Positions 16,529 through 24,518 of a stretch of 64,000 bases of DNA are shown piece by piece; the stretch's first letter is position 1; each line of letters starts with the position of its first letter. The DNA is taken from contig NZ_JAPEPX010000001.1 of NCBI RefSeq assembly GCF_026339935.1, forward strand, positions 3,672,001 to 3,736,000, in the 5' to 3' direction. Source of the stretch: Streptomyces sp. NBC_01551. GTDB taxonomy: Bacteria > Actinomycetota > Actinomycetes > Streptomycetales > Streptomycetaceae. Under the pieces are notes generated by a model, which made no database searches, was not told the origin of the DNA, and saw nothing but the letters and a program-made list of their open reading frames with translations. The position numbers were made by a program, and so were the translations under genes.

Positions 16529-16960
16529 ATGTCAGCAGGGCACACCGGGGTAACCGGCACCCGGGTCACCGACCAGGCGTCGGCCGTCATCTCGTGCGAC
16601 GACGACTGCGGGATCCGCGACGTCCTCGACCGGATCGGCGACAAGTGGTCGGTCCTCGTCGTCGTCCAGCTGGCGGCCGGCGTCCATCGGTTCAAGGAGC
16701 TCCAGCGCGCCGTGGACGGCATCTCCACCGGCATCTCGCAGCGCATGCTCACCCTCACCGTCCGCCGCCTGGAGCGCGACGGGCTGGTCTCGCGCACCGT
16801 GTACCCGACCGTCCCGCCCCAGGTGGAGTACGAGCTGACCCCGCTCGGCCACAGCCTCACCCACCTGATCAAGGGCCTCGCCGACTGGTCCCTCGTCCAC
16901 CGCCCGCAGATCGAGGCAGCCCGCCGCGCATGGGACGCCACGGCGGACATGCCAAGCTGA
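16529..16960 (+). CDS. HxlR-family winged-helix regulator
   Basis: The 143-residue product contains the HxlR domain: DVLDRIGDKWSVLVVVQLAAG, HRFKELQRAVDGISTGISQRMLTLTVRRLERDGLVSRTVYPTVPPQVEYELTPLG. A conserved Cys just before it (ISCDDDCGIRD has two) could sense quinones or electrophiles, as in YodB/HypR. It has a strong Shine-Dalgarno AAGGAGG at 16515-16521. It is divergent from the NmrA-like oxidoreductase and likely represses that gene and itself through the tandem repeats between them. Confidence 0.88.
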   Translation: MSAGHTGVTGTRVTDQASAVISCDDDCGIRDVLDRIGDKWSVLVVVQLAAGVHRFKELQRAVDGISTGISQRMLTLTVRRLERDGLVSRTVYPTVPPQVEYELTPLGHSLTHLIKGLADWSLVHRPQIEAARRAWDATADMPS

Positions 16961-16965
16961 GAGGC

Positions 16966-18225
16966 GTGAAAGACACCGTCGACCGCGCCTTCGCCGCCGC
17001 CCTCTACGCCCAGGACGACACCGGGCTGGACACCGGCGCCTCGCTGCTCGCCGCCGATCCCGGCCGGTGGGGCGAGGTCGCGCGGGAGCTGCTGGCGCGC
17101 GGGGAGGCGTACGTACGGCAGGCCTGGGAGCGGGGCTGGCAGCCGGCGGACGTACTGCGGCTGGTGCGGCGGGACCTCGATGAGCGGCACATACGGATCG
17201 CCGGCGACCTGATCGCCGGCGAGGCGCGCCGCTACGCCCGGCTGCCCGAGCGCTGGACCGACGCCGAGGTCTGGTGGACGGATGCCAAGGACGCCAGGGA
17301 CGGACGCGGCGGCAAGGACGCCAGGGACGGGAATGGCGGCAAGGGCGGCAACGGCGCCAAGGACGGACACGGCGACGGCGCCTACGGGGAGCGGCTCGCG
17401 GCGCGTGAGAAGGCGGACCGGTTCAGTCTGGCGACCGCACTGCTGGAGGTGTTGCGGCTGCTGATCAGGCTGCCCTCCATCGAACCGGTGGGTCCGGTTC
17501 CCGGCGACCCCGCCGGCGACGCCCTGGAGCACGCGCACATCGAGCCGCGCATGCTCGGCCGGATCCGCGCGCTGCTCGCGAAGGCCGAGGCGACCAACTT
17601 CCCGGAGGAGGCGGAGGCGCTCAGCGCCAAGGCGCAGGAGCTGATGGCCCGGCACACCGTCGACGAGGCGCTGCTCGCGGCGAGCGGCAAGGGACCGGCC
17701 CAGGTGCCCGGGGCCTGCCGGATCGGCGTCGAGCCGCCGTACGAGGAGGCCAAGGCGGTGCTGCTGGACGCGGTGGCCACCGCGAACCGCTGCCGGGCAG
17801 TGTGGAACGGCGCCTTCGAGTTCTCCACGGTGGTGGGGTTCGAGAGCGATCTGGAGGCCGTCGAGCTGCTCTACACCTCGCTGCTCGTGCAGGGCACCGC
17901 CGCCATGACCCGCGCCGAGGCCGCCCAGCGCTCCGGCGGGCGCAAGCGGACCAAGACCTTCCGGCAGTCCTTCCTGCTCGCCTACGCCAGCCGGCTCGGC
18001 CAGCGGCTCGCGGAGGCGGCTGAGAACACCGCGACCGAGGCCCCGGACAACCTGCCCGCCCTGATCGCCCGCGACGTCGCGGTCGGCTCGCGGGCGGACG
18101 AGATGTTTCCGCGGACCACCACCACCCGGCTGCGCGGCGCCACCGACCACGCGGGCTGGGAGGACGGCACGGCAGCCGCCGACCGCGCCCACATGGGCAG
18201 CAAGCGGAACCCCCTGCCCCGCTAG
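16966..18225 (+). CDS. DUF2786 domain protein
   Basis: The 419-residue product carries the DUF2786 helical motif RIRALLAKAEATNFPEEAEALSAKAQELMARHTVDEALL (around residues 200-240, quoted here only by position and key residues: the KAE, FP.EAEA and Q.LM..H pattern). Residues ~105-138 are a low-complexity linker of Asp, Gly, Lys and Asn with a 9-residue internal repeat. The C-terminal ~170 residues are hydrophilic and end in GSKRNPLPR. The function of DUF2786 is unknown. GTG 16966 sits 5 nt after the HxlR stop; CAAGCT 7 nt upstream may be a leaderless -10, or the genes may be coupled. It converges on tatA. Confidence 0.72.
   Translation: MKDTVDRAFAAALYAQDDTGLDTGASLLAADPGRWGEVARELLARGEAYVRQAWERGWQPADVLRLVRRDLDERHIRIAGDLIAGEARRYARLPERWTDAEVWWTDAKDARDGRGGKDARDGNGGKGGNGAKDGHGDGAYGERLAAREKADRFSLATALLEVLRLLIRLPSIEPVGPVPGDPAGDALEHAHIEPRMLGRIRALLAKAEATNFPEEAEALSAKAQELMARHTVDEALLAASGKGPAQVPGACRIGVEPPYEEAKAVLLDAVATANRCRAVWNGAFEFSTVVGFESDLEAVELLYTSLLVQGTAAMTRAEAAQRSGGRKRTKTFRQSFLLAYASRLGQRLAEAAENTATEAPDNLPALIARDVAVGSRADEMFPRTTTTRLRGATDHAGWEDGTAAADRAHMGSKRNPLPR
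17287..17330 (+). repeat. 27-bp in-frame repeat inside the DUF2786 gene
   Basis: aaggacgccagggacgg occurs at 17287-17303 and again at 17314-17330. The period of 27 bp keeps the frame and encodes K-D-A-R-D-G twice within a Gly-rich linker. Confidence 0.75.
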
Positions 18226-18262
18226 TGCTGTGACCGGCAAACCTTCCCGGTCACAGCACTAG
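18222..18262. terminator. perfect 16-bp bidirectional terminator containing both stop codons
   Basis: Arms 18222-18237 and 18247-18262 are exact reverse complements around a 9-nt loop. The outer bases ctag/ctag contain the TAG of the DUF2786 gene (18223-18225) and, on the other strand, the TAG of tatA (18261-18259). Confidence 0.88.
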
Positions 18263-18453
18263 TCGCGCCCGGACTTCGTCGGTTCCGGATCGGCGTCCTG
18301 TTCGCCGCGCAGCGCCCGCGTCTCCGCCTTCAGGATGCGCAGGGACTTGCCGACCCCGCGGGCCATCTCGGGGAGCTTCTTCGAGCCGAACACCAGCAGG
18401 CAGACGATCAGCAGTATCGCCAGGTGCCAGGGTTCGAGGGCGTTCCGGAGCAT
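18259..18453 (-). CDS. tatA: twin-arginine translocase TatA-like subunit
   Basis: TatA subunits assemble the pore for folded proteins exported by the Tat route. The 64-residue product has one N-terminal transmembrane helix (WHLAILLIVCLLVFGSKKLPEMARG, given here as residues ~9-32), with the typical hinge FGSKKLPE and amphipathic helix, then an acidic tail. The start is ATG 18453 behind GGAAGGTGGG. Streptomyces keep tatA and tatC elsewhere; this is an additional small TatA/E-like copy standing alone. Its stop codon is within the terminator shared with the convergent DUF2786 gene. Confidence 0.88.
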   Translation of the reverse strand: MLRNALEPWHLAILLIVCLLVFGSKKLPEMARGVGKSLRILKAETRALRGEQDADPEPTKSGRD

Positions 18454-18566
18454 GCGCGTACCCACCTTCCATGGACCCGCACGGCCAAGGAGGCCGGCGG
18501 GCCCATCGAACCCCCTCGACCGGACCAGGACAAATCTGAAGAAGTCCTGAAACGGGCCCGAGGCCT

Positions 18567-18579
18567 TACCCTCGTCCCC
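18567..18579 (+). promoter_or_regulatory. leaderless -10 box for the FUSC gene
   Basis: TACCCT at 18567-18572, 7 nt before ATG 18580. No Shine-Dalgarno is seen. Confidence 0.45.
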
Positions 18580-20625
18580 ATGAGCTGGACGCGGGCGCTG
18601 AAGCACACCGTCCGCACGGGCATGGCGATCGAGCGCACGCCTCTGGAACCCCTCATCGCCCTGCGCGCGACCGTCGGCCTCGCGCTCGTCATCGCCGCCG
18701 GGCTCGCACTCCTCGGGCCCGGCGCCGCCGCCAGTTCAGCGTTCGGTGCCTTCATGGCCGCGATCGCGACCTTCCAGCCGAGCTGGCGCCCGCGTCCGGT
18801 GCTCGCCCTCTCCTCCGGGCTGACGCTGGCGGTGTCCACCTTCGCCGGCTACCTCGTCGGCGCCTCGAACACCGCGCTGTTCCTCGCCCTGCTCGCCGTC
18901 TGGACCTTCCTCGCGGGCCTGATGTGGGCCGCGGGGGCCACCGCCGGGATCATCGCCTCCGGCAACGTCGCGATCATGCTCGTCACCGTCACCCTGCCGA
19001 CCTCCGTGCCCCAGGCCGCCGGGCACGCCGCGATGATCGCCGCCGGCGGGGTGGTCCAGGCGCTGCTCATCGTGCTGTTCCCGATCCGCCGCTGGGGCGC
19101 CCACCGCGACGCCCTCGCCGACGCGCTCGCCGGGGAGGCCGACTACGCCCGGCGGCTGCGGCAGGACCCCGTCGCGCCCTTCGACCCGCAGCCCCTGATG
19201 AAGGCGCGGGACGCCGCCGCCGTGACGGTGCGCCAGGCCCGGCGGCGGCCCGCCGAGCTGCACGGGGCGCGGGGGCTCGCGGAGCGGATCCGTCCGGTGT
19301 TGGCCTCGCTCGCCGATCCCGCGGTCGGGGCGCCCGCCGAGGGGCCGGCCCGCGACCGGGCGCGGGAACTGCTGGCCGCGGCGGCGGAGGTCCTGGACGC
19401 CGCCGCGCGGGCGATCCGTCAGGGCGAGCCGGTACGGCTGCCCGGGCCCTCGCTGGCCGTGCTGAAGGCGCCGGACCTGGGCGATGTCCTCACCGGCCCG
19501 GCGCTGCGGGCCGCGCGTCGGCTCGCCGCCCTGCTGGACGACGTACTGGAGACGGCCGAGCCCGGGTCCGGCCGCACGGCGGATCCGCAGGCGTCGATGC
19601 TGCGGCCGCCCCTGCGGGCGCTGGTGCCGGTGGTCCTGAGGGCGGTACGGGCCGAACTGCGCCCGGGGTCGCCCGTGCTGCGGCACGCGGTGCGGCTCAC
19701 GGCGGCGGCCTCGGCGGGCTACCTGATCGGGCAGGCGCTGCCGTTCGGGCACGGCTACTGGGCCCCGATGGCCTGCGTGATGGTGATGCGGCCCGACTTC
19801 ACCCAGACCTACGCGCGGGCCGTCGCCCGCTTCGGCGGGACGCTGGTCGGGGTCGCGGTCGCGACCGCGATCGTGCAGCTCGCCCAGCCGGGGATGTACC
19901 TGTCGGGCCTCCTCGCGGTGGTCAGCGCGGGGCTGATGTACGTGCTGATGCGCACCGGGTACGCCGTCGCGCAGGTCTTCGTCTCCGCGTACGTCGTCTT
20001 CCTGCTCGGCATGGGCGGGGTGCGCTGGGACCAGACCGTGCCCGACCGCGTCGCCCTCACGCTGGTCGGCGGGCTGCTCGCGATGCTCGCGTACGCCGTC
20101 TACCCGGCCTGGGAGACCCCGCGGCTGCGGAACCGGCTGGCCGACTGGCTCGCCGCCGTCGGGCGGTACGCGGCGGCCGTGCTCGGCCAGTACGCCGACC
20201 CGGCCGGGGCCCGCCCGGCCGATGTGCGGGCGGCGCTGCTGGCCACCCGGGACGCCCGGATCGCCTGGCAGGAGACCCTGGACCGGGCCGCCGGGGAGCC
20301 GGTGCGCCACCGCGGGCTGTCCCGGGCCGCCGCCGACGGCGCGGGTGACGCCGTGGCCGCGCTGGGCCGCAACGCCATGCTGCTGGAGGCCCACGTCCCG
20401 GACCGGAGCCAGGCCCCGGTGCCGGGCGCGGCCGCGCTCGCGGAGGCTCTGCGGAGCTCGACGGAGGCGGCGGCGAAGGCCGTGCGGGAGCGCCGGGTAC
20501 CCGAGTGGGACACCGTCCGCACCCTTCTGACCAGCTGGGACGCCCCGCAGGCAGGGGTGTTGCGGGGAGCCGCCGGGCAGCTGCTGGACGCGCTGGACGA
20601 GGTCTCCGAGGCGCTGCGCCCCTGA
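18580..20625 (+). CDS. FUSC-family aromatic acid / efflux membrane protein
   Basis: The 681-residue product has two hydrophobic blocks of about six helices each (residues ~22-175 and ~370-515), joined by a soluble Ala/Arg-rich middle part and followed by a soluble C-terminal region. This is the layout of fusaric-acid-resistance (FUSC/AaeB-like) proteins, which export aromatic acids. The second block contains YLIGQALPFGHGYWAPMACVMVMRPDF and GGTLVGVAVAT (key residues W, P, RPDF), a family hallmark. It has its own leaderless-type promoter. No partner periplasmic adaptor gene is present, as expected in a Gram-positive. Substrate is unknown. Confidence 0.8.
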   Translation: MSWTRALKHTVRTGMAIERTPLEPLIALRATVGLALVIAAGLALLGPGAAASSAFGAFMAAIATFQPSWRPRPVLALSSGLTLAVSTFAGYLVGASNTALFLALLAVWTFLAGLMWAAGATAGIIASGNVAIMLVTVTLPTSVPQAAGHAAMIAAGGVVQALLIVLFPIRRWGAHRDALADALAGEADYARRLRQDPVAPFDPQPLMKARDAAAVTVRQARRRPAELHGARGLAERIRPVLASLADPAVGAPAEGPARDRARELLAAAAEVLDAAARAIRQGEPVRLPGPSLAVLKAPDLGDVLTGPALRAARRLAALLDDVLETAEPGSGRTADPQASMLRPPLRALVPVVLRAVRAELRPGSPVLRHAVRLTAAASAGYLIGQALPFGHGYWAPMACVMVMRPDFTQTYARAVARFGGTLVGVAVATAIVQLAQPGMYLSGLLAVVSAGLMYVLMRTGYAVAQVFVSAYVVFLLGMGGVRWDQTVPDRVALTLVGGLLAMLAYAVYPAWETPRLRNRLADWLAAVGRYAAAVLGQYADPAGARPADVRAALLATRDARIAWQETLDRAAGEPVRHRGLSRAAADGAGDAVAALGRNAMLLEAHVPDRSQAPVPGAAALAEALRSSTEAAAKAVRERRVPEWDTVRTLLTSWDAPQAGVLRGAAGQLLDALDEVSEALRP

Positions 20626-20645
20626 ACTGTGATCAAGGGACCACT

Positions 20646-20696
20646 GCGCGTGCACGTGCATCTGCCCATGCATGCGCTTATGAACACAGCTATGAT
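20646..20696 (+). promoter_or_regulatory. promoter of the DUF397 gene with conserved 28-bp element
   Basis: A 22-bp element (20646-20667) with the palindrome TGCACGTGCA (20651-20660) abuts a -35-like ATGCAT (20668-20673). After a 17-bp spacer comes a good -10, TATGAT (20691-20696). The 22-bp element is an exact reverse complement of 21747-21768, and with the -35 hexamer the match is 27 of 28. Confidence 0.65.
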
Positions 20697-20733
20697 CCGG
20701 TGGAGTTGACATCTGCACTATCGGGGGCTTCCT

Positions 20734-20970
20734 GTGGACCACGCGTACAACGGGATGGCAGCTGCAGAACTCGACGGCGTGACCTGGCAGAAGAGCAGAC
20801 ACAGCAACTCGCAGGGATCCTGCGTGGAGTTCGCCAAACTGCCGGGCGGCGCCGTCGCCGTGCGCAATTCACGCTTTCCGGACGGTCCGGCGCTCGTGTA
20901 CACGCCGGCCGAGATCGAGGCGCTGCTGCTGGGCGTCAAGGACGGCGAGTTCGACCACCTGATCGCCTGA
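20734..20970 (+). CDS. DUF397 domain protein
   Basis: The 78-residue product has the DUF397 signature: WQKSRHSNSQGSCVEFA, then VAVRNSRFPDGPALVYTPAEIEALLLGVKDGEFD. Streptomyces encode many such small proteins, normally beside an XRE-DUF5753 regulator and often an ATP-binding protein, which is the arrangement seen here; several of these clusters (whiJ-like) affect development. In known pairs the small protein is thought to antagonise the DNA-binding partner. Start is GTG 20734 behind GGGGG. The promoter shares a long element with the ATP-binding gene at 21107-21613. Confidence 0.88.
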   Translation: MDHAYNGMAAAELDGVTWQKSRHSNSQGSCVEFAKLPGGAVAVRNSRFPDGPALVYTPAEIEALLLGVKDGEFDHLIA

Positions 20971-21018
20971 ATCGCTGCCCGAAGGGCCGCATGAGGGAAC
21001 AGCGCTCTGATCGCGCCA

Positions 21019-21028
21019 TGCACGTGCA
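21019..21028. promoter_or_regulatory. third copy of the TGCACGTGCA palindrome
   Basis: The same 10-bp palindrome found in the two promoter elements occurs between the DUF397 stop and the ATP-binding gene stop. It lacks the flanking 12 bp and any nearby start codon, so it may be an auxiliary site. Confidence 0.4.
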
Positions 21029-21106
21029 CTGGCCGGGACTGATCTAAATGATCAACCCCGGCCAGCTGTCGTTTGTCTGGTGATTCGTCCCCTGGCCGGA
21101 ATCCGG

Positions 21107-21613
21107 TCAGTCCTGGAGCATGAACAGCGCCCAGACCACCTTGCCGGTCAGCCGCCCCGCGAGCGGGTGCCAGCCCCAGCTGTCGCTGTACGAGTCCACC
21201 AGGAACAGCCCGCGCCCGGACTCCAGGTCGCAGTTCTCGTCCGTCCGCTCGGGCGTGAACGAACCCCCCGGCCGGTCCTCGCTGGGATCGCGCACCGCGC
21301 ACACCAGCCGCGTGCTCCACCTCATCAGATGCAGCCGTACCGGTGCCTCCGGCTCGCCCGCGGCGCGCGCGTCGTCCGGCAGGGCATGGCGCAGCGCGTT
21401 GGTGACGAGTTCGGAGACGACGAGGGCCACGTCGTCGAAGCGGTCGTCCAGGCCCCACTGGGACAGCGTGGACCGGGTGAACGAACGGGCGCCCCGCACC
21501 GCCTCGTAGCGGGCGGGCAGAGCGCAGGAGGCGGACCCGGAGACAGCCGTGGGGTCGACCGGGGGAAGCCCCTGCCGTAACGGCTCGAGCATGGTCGATC
21601 CATTCGTCCCCAT
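21107..21613 (-). CDS. ATP-binding protein, RsbW/SpoIIAB-like histidine-kinase fold
   Basis: The 168-residue product has a GHKL ATPase domain: FDDVALVVSELVTNALRHA (N box; E and N of SELVTNA), then VRDPSE, and the G box ESGRGLFLVDSYSDSWGW. There is no kinase dimerisation domain. Such proteins either phosphorylate anti-anti-sigma factors or act in BldB/WhiJ-type clusters; no sigma factor or antagonist gene lies beside it, so the second view is favoured. The likely start is ATG 21613 behind GGGAG; an upstream in-frame start would add 29 residues. It is divergent from the XRE regulator. Confidence 0.83.
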   Translation of the reverse strand: MGTNGSTMLEPLRQGLPPVDPTAVSGSASCALPARYEAVRGARSFTRSTLSQWGLDDRFDDVALVVSELVTNALRHALPDDARAAGEPEAPVRLHLMRWSTRLVCAVRDPSEDRPGGSFTPERTDENCDLESGRGLFLVDSYSDSWGWHPLAGRLTGKVVWALFMLQD

Positions 21614-21982
21614 GCGAGGCACTCCCGGGATTCGCGGACTGAGCGGTGACTCTGTCCAAAAAGAACTGCGGGGTGGGTCCGGCGCCGGCGCGATGAGCAC
21701 GCAGGTGCGCGGGGACCATCGTTCCGAATGCGGAAGTCAGATGCAAGGGCAGATGCACGTGCACGCGCCGGACCTGTCCACTCCCGTGATGGTTCTTGCT
21801 CATTTCTTCCTACGCATACTTACGGACTTCTTTTCCGGGACGCCGGATTCCGTTACAGAACGAGTACGGACCGATGCGTTTTGGTGGCAGACTGCGGGCC
21901 CAGGGGTACGGGGGCCCCGCGACGCACACGGCACGCACGCGTAGACCAACGCGCAACCATCGCGATGGGGAGGGCAGGACAA
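21614..21982. other. divergent regulatory region between ATP-binding and XRE genes
   Basis: No gene is seen. It holds the conserved element described in the next entry. The part from 21781 to 21840 is relatively AT-rich for this genome (ttgctcatttcttcctacgc and following), and presumably contains the XRE-gene promoter, but no -35/-10 pair with proper spacing stands out. Confidence 0.6.
21718..21768 (-). promoter_or_regulatory. promoter of the ATP-binding gene with conserved 28-bp element
   Basis: Reading the minus strand: 22-bp element (21768-21747) with TGCACGTGCA at 21754-21763, -35-like TTGCAT (21746-21741), 17-bp spacer, -10-like AACGAT (21723-21718). The geometry equals that of the DUF397 promoter. 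A partial direct repeat (agatgcaagggc / agatgcacgtgc) adjoins it on the + strand. Confidence 0.6.
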
Positions 21983-22843
21983 GTGACCGCAGAAGCCAGC
22001 GGTTCTGTGGTGCGCCGCATCCTCCTGGGCTCGCAGCTCAGGCGACTCCGAGAATCCCGCGGCATCACCCGTGAGGCGGCCGGCTACTCGATCCGCGCAT
22101 CCGAATCGAAGATCAGCCGCTTGGAGTTGGGAAGGGTGAGCTTCAAGGCCAGGGACGTCGAGGACCTCCTCACGCTCTACGGGGTCACGGACGGCGCGGA
22201 GCGGGAGTCCCTTCTGGGGCTGGTCCGCGAGGCCAACGCGGCGGGCTGGTGGCACAGTTACGGCGACGTGCTGCCCAACTGGTTCCAGACGTACATCGGG
22301 CTCGAAGGCGCGGCCTCGCTCATCCGCATCTACGAAGTCCAGTTCATCCACGGTCTGTTGCAGACCGAGGCGTACGCCCACGCCGTCGTCAAGCGCGGCA
22401 TGCCCGGCGCCGGCTCCGCCGAGATCGACCGCCGCGTCGCGCTGCGCCTGGAGCGGCAGAAGGTCCTCGTCTCCGAGAATGCCCCGGTCTTCCACGCCGT
22501 CCTCGACGAGGCGGCACTGCGCCGCCCGTACGGCGACCGGGAGGTCATGCGGGGACAGCTGGAGCACCTCATCGAGGTCTCCCAGCGCCCCAACGTCCAG
22601 CTCCAGGTGATGCCCTTCTCCTTCGGCGGCCACGCGGGCGAGAGCGGAGCCTTCACCCTGCTCCGGTTCCCCGAGTCCGACCTCCAGGACATCGTCTATC
22701 TGGAACAGCTCACCAGCGCCCTCTACCTGGACAAAGAAGAGGAAGTGGCGCAGTACGGAAGGGCGATGGAGCGGCTCCAGGCCGACTGTCCCGACCCCGA
22801 CCGGACGCGAGATCTCCTGCGCGGTCTGCTCCAACTGTCTTGA
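21983..22843 (+). CDS. XRE-family regulator with DUF5753
   Basis: The 286-residue product has an N-terminal helix-turn-helix (LGSQLRRLRESRGITREAAG, then IRASESKISRLELGR; residues ~13-55) and a C-terminal DUF5753 domain, recognised by YEVQFIHGLLQTEAYAHAV, RLERQKVL, VLDEAALRRPYG and LQVMPF..GGHAGESGAFTLLRF. It is the presumed DNA-binding member of the cluster with DUF397 and the ATP-binding protein, and the TGCACGTGCA elements are its natural target candidates. Start GTG 21983 is preceded by GGGAGGGCAGGA; ATG 21965 in the same frame would overlap that site. Confidence 0.88.
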   Translation: MTAEASGSVVRRILLGSQLRRLRESRGITREAAGYSIRASESKISRLELGRVSFKARDVEDLLTLYGVTDGAERESLLGLVREANAAGWWHSYGDVLPNWFQTYIGLEGAASLIRIYEVQFIHGLLQTEAYAHAVVKRGMPGAGSAEIDRRVALRLERQKVLVSENAPVFHAVLDEAALRRPYGDREVMRGQLEHLIEVSQRPNVQLQVMPFSFGGHAGESGAFTLLRFPESDLQDIVYLEQLTSALYLDKEEEVAQYGRAMERLQADCPDPDRTRDLLRGLLQLS

Positions 22844-22932
22844 TTCGCACGTAGTATGACGTCTGATCAGTGCATGACGACCGATCGGTCTCCGGTGCAG
22901 CGCACGGGTGCGCGCTCGCAGTAAGGGATGGC

Positions 22933-24390
22933 ATGTCCATATTCACCGACGTGGCTCACCAGTACATAGATGGCGAATGGCTGGCCGGAACCGGTTCGTG
23001 GGACATCATCGACGTCAATCCGTACAACGGTGAGAAGCTGGCGGCCATCACCGTGGCCACCGTCGAGCAGGTGGACCAGGCCTACCGCGCCTGCGAGCGG
23101 GCCCAGAGAGAATGGGCCGCCACCAGCCCGTACGCGAGACGCGAGATCCTCGAACGCGCCCTGCGGATCACCGAGGAGCGCGAGAAGGAAATCGTCGAGG
23201 CGATGATCGACGAGCTCGGCGGGACGCGCCCCAAGGCCGAGTACGAGGTCTACCTCGCCAAGGAGTTCATCCGCGAGTCGATCCAGCTGGCCATCCGCCC
23301 CGAGGGCCGGATCCTCGCCTCGCCCGTCACGGGCAAGGAGAACCGGGTGCAGCGCCTCCCGGTCGGCGTGATCACCGTGATCAGCCCCTTCAACTTCCCG
23401 TTCCTGGTGACCCTGAAGTCGGTCGCCCCGGCGCTGGCGCTGGGCAACGCGGTCGTGATCAAGCCGAACCAGAACGCCCCGGTGGTCGGCGGCGGGCTCA
23501 TCGCCAAGATCTTCGAGGACGCCGGGCTGCCGGCCGGGCTGCTCAACGTGCTGGTCACCGACATCGCCGAGATCGGCGACGCGCTGCTGACCCACCCCGT
23601 CCCGAAGGTGATCTCCTTCGCCGGCTCCGACCGGGTCGGCCGGCACGTCGGCGCGGTCGCCGCCCGGCACTTCAAGCGGACGGTCCTGGAGCTCAGCGGC
23701 AACAGCGCGCTCGTCGTCCTGGACGACGCGGACCTCGACTACGCGGTGGACGCGGCCGTCTTCAGCCGCTTCGTGTACCAGGGCCAGGTCTGCATGGCCG
23801 CCAACCGGATCCTCGTGGACGCCTCGATCGCCGAGGAGTTCACCGAGAAGTTCATCGCGCGGGTGCGGAGCCTGAAGACCGGCGACCCGCACGAGGCCGA
23901 CACCCAGATCGGCCCGCTGATCAACTCCTTCCAGGCCGACGCCCTGACCGCGCTGGTGGACCGCGCGGTGGAGGCCGGCGCGCAGGCGCTCGTCCGGGGG
24001 TCTACGCGCGGCAACCTGGTGGAGCCGACCGTGCTGGCGGGACTGCCCGAGGACTCCCCGCTGCTGGGCCAGGAGATCTTCGGCCCGGTGGCGCTGCTGG
24101 TGGTCTTCGACGGCGAGGAAGAGGCCGTACGGCTGACCAACGCCACCCCGTACGGGCTGAGCGGCGCCGTGCACACCCGGGACGTGGAACGCGGGGTCCG
24201 GTTCGCGCAGCGGATCGAGACGGGGATGATCCACGTCAACGACTCCACCATCGGGGACGAGCCGCTGGCGGCGTTCGGCGGGGAGAAGGCCTCGGGGCTG
24301 GGCCGGCTGAACGGCGACGCCACGGTGGAGGCCTTCACCACCCAGAAGTGGATCTCGGTCCAGCACGGGCGCAGCCACTTCCCGTTCTAG
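22933..24390 (+). CDS. NAD(P)-dependent aldehyde dehydrogenase
   Basis: Oxidises an aldehyde to the carboxylic acid. The 485-residue product is full length for the family, with cofactor-binding VISPFNFPF and KPNQNAPVVGG, catalytic glutamate E253 (LELSGN), nucleophile C287 (GQVCMAANR) and the late motif EIFGPV. The QVCMAANR context and NFPF are like those of vanillin/benzaldehyde dehydrogenases, so an aromatic substrate is possible. ATG 22933 follows AAGGGATGGC. The gene is 90 bp after the XRE regulator, but nothing ties them functionally. Confidence 0.9.
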   Translation: MSIFTDVAHQYIDGEWLAGTGSWDIIDVNPYNGEKLAAITVATVEQVDQAYRACERAQREWAATSPYARREILERALRITEEREKEIVEAMIDELGGTRPKAEYEVYLAKEFIRESIQLAIRPEGRILASPVTGKENRVQRLPVGVITVISPFNFPFLVTLKSVAPALALGNAVVIKPNQNAPVVGGGLIAKIFEDAGLPAGLLNVLVTDIAEIGDALLTHPVPKVISFAGSDRVGRHVGAVAARHFKRTVLELSGNSALVVLDDADLDYAVDAAVFSRFVYQGQVCMAANRILVDASIAEEFTEKFIARVRSLKTGDPHEADTQIGPLINSFQADALTALVDRAVEAGAQALVRGSTRGNLVEPTVLAGLPEDSPLLGQEIFGPVALLVVFDGEEEAVRLTNATPYGLSGAVHTRDVERGVRFAQRIETGMIHVNDSTIGDEPLAAFGGEKASGLGRLNGDATVEAFTTQKWISVQHGRSHFPF

Positions 24391-24518
24391 CGGTGGTGCG
24401 CGGGGGGTTCCGTCGAAAGGCGGAGGGTCGCGCCCAATAGAGGACAGGAACTGACCGCAACCCTCCGTAGCGTGGTTCTTGTCAGCACGAGACACCCACG
24501 CGAAGGCGGTTGGTCAGC

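Noticed and set aside
24421..24467. Inverted repeat cggagggt/accctccg before the DinB gene as riboswitch or terminator
   Set aside because: The loop is 31 nt and the stem only 8 bp; a promoter-region coincidence is as likely.
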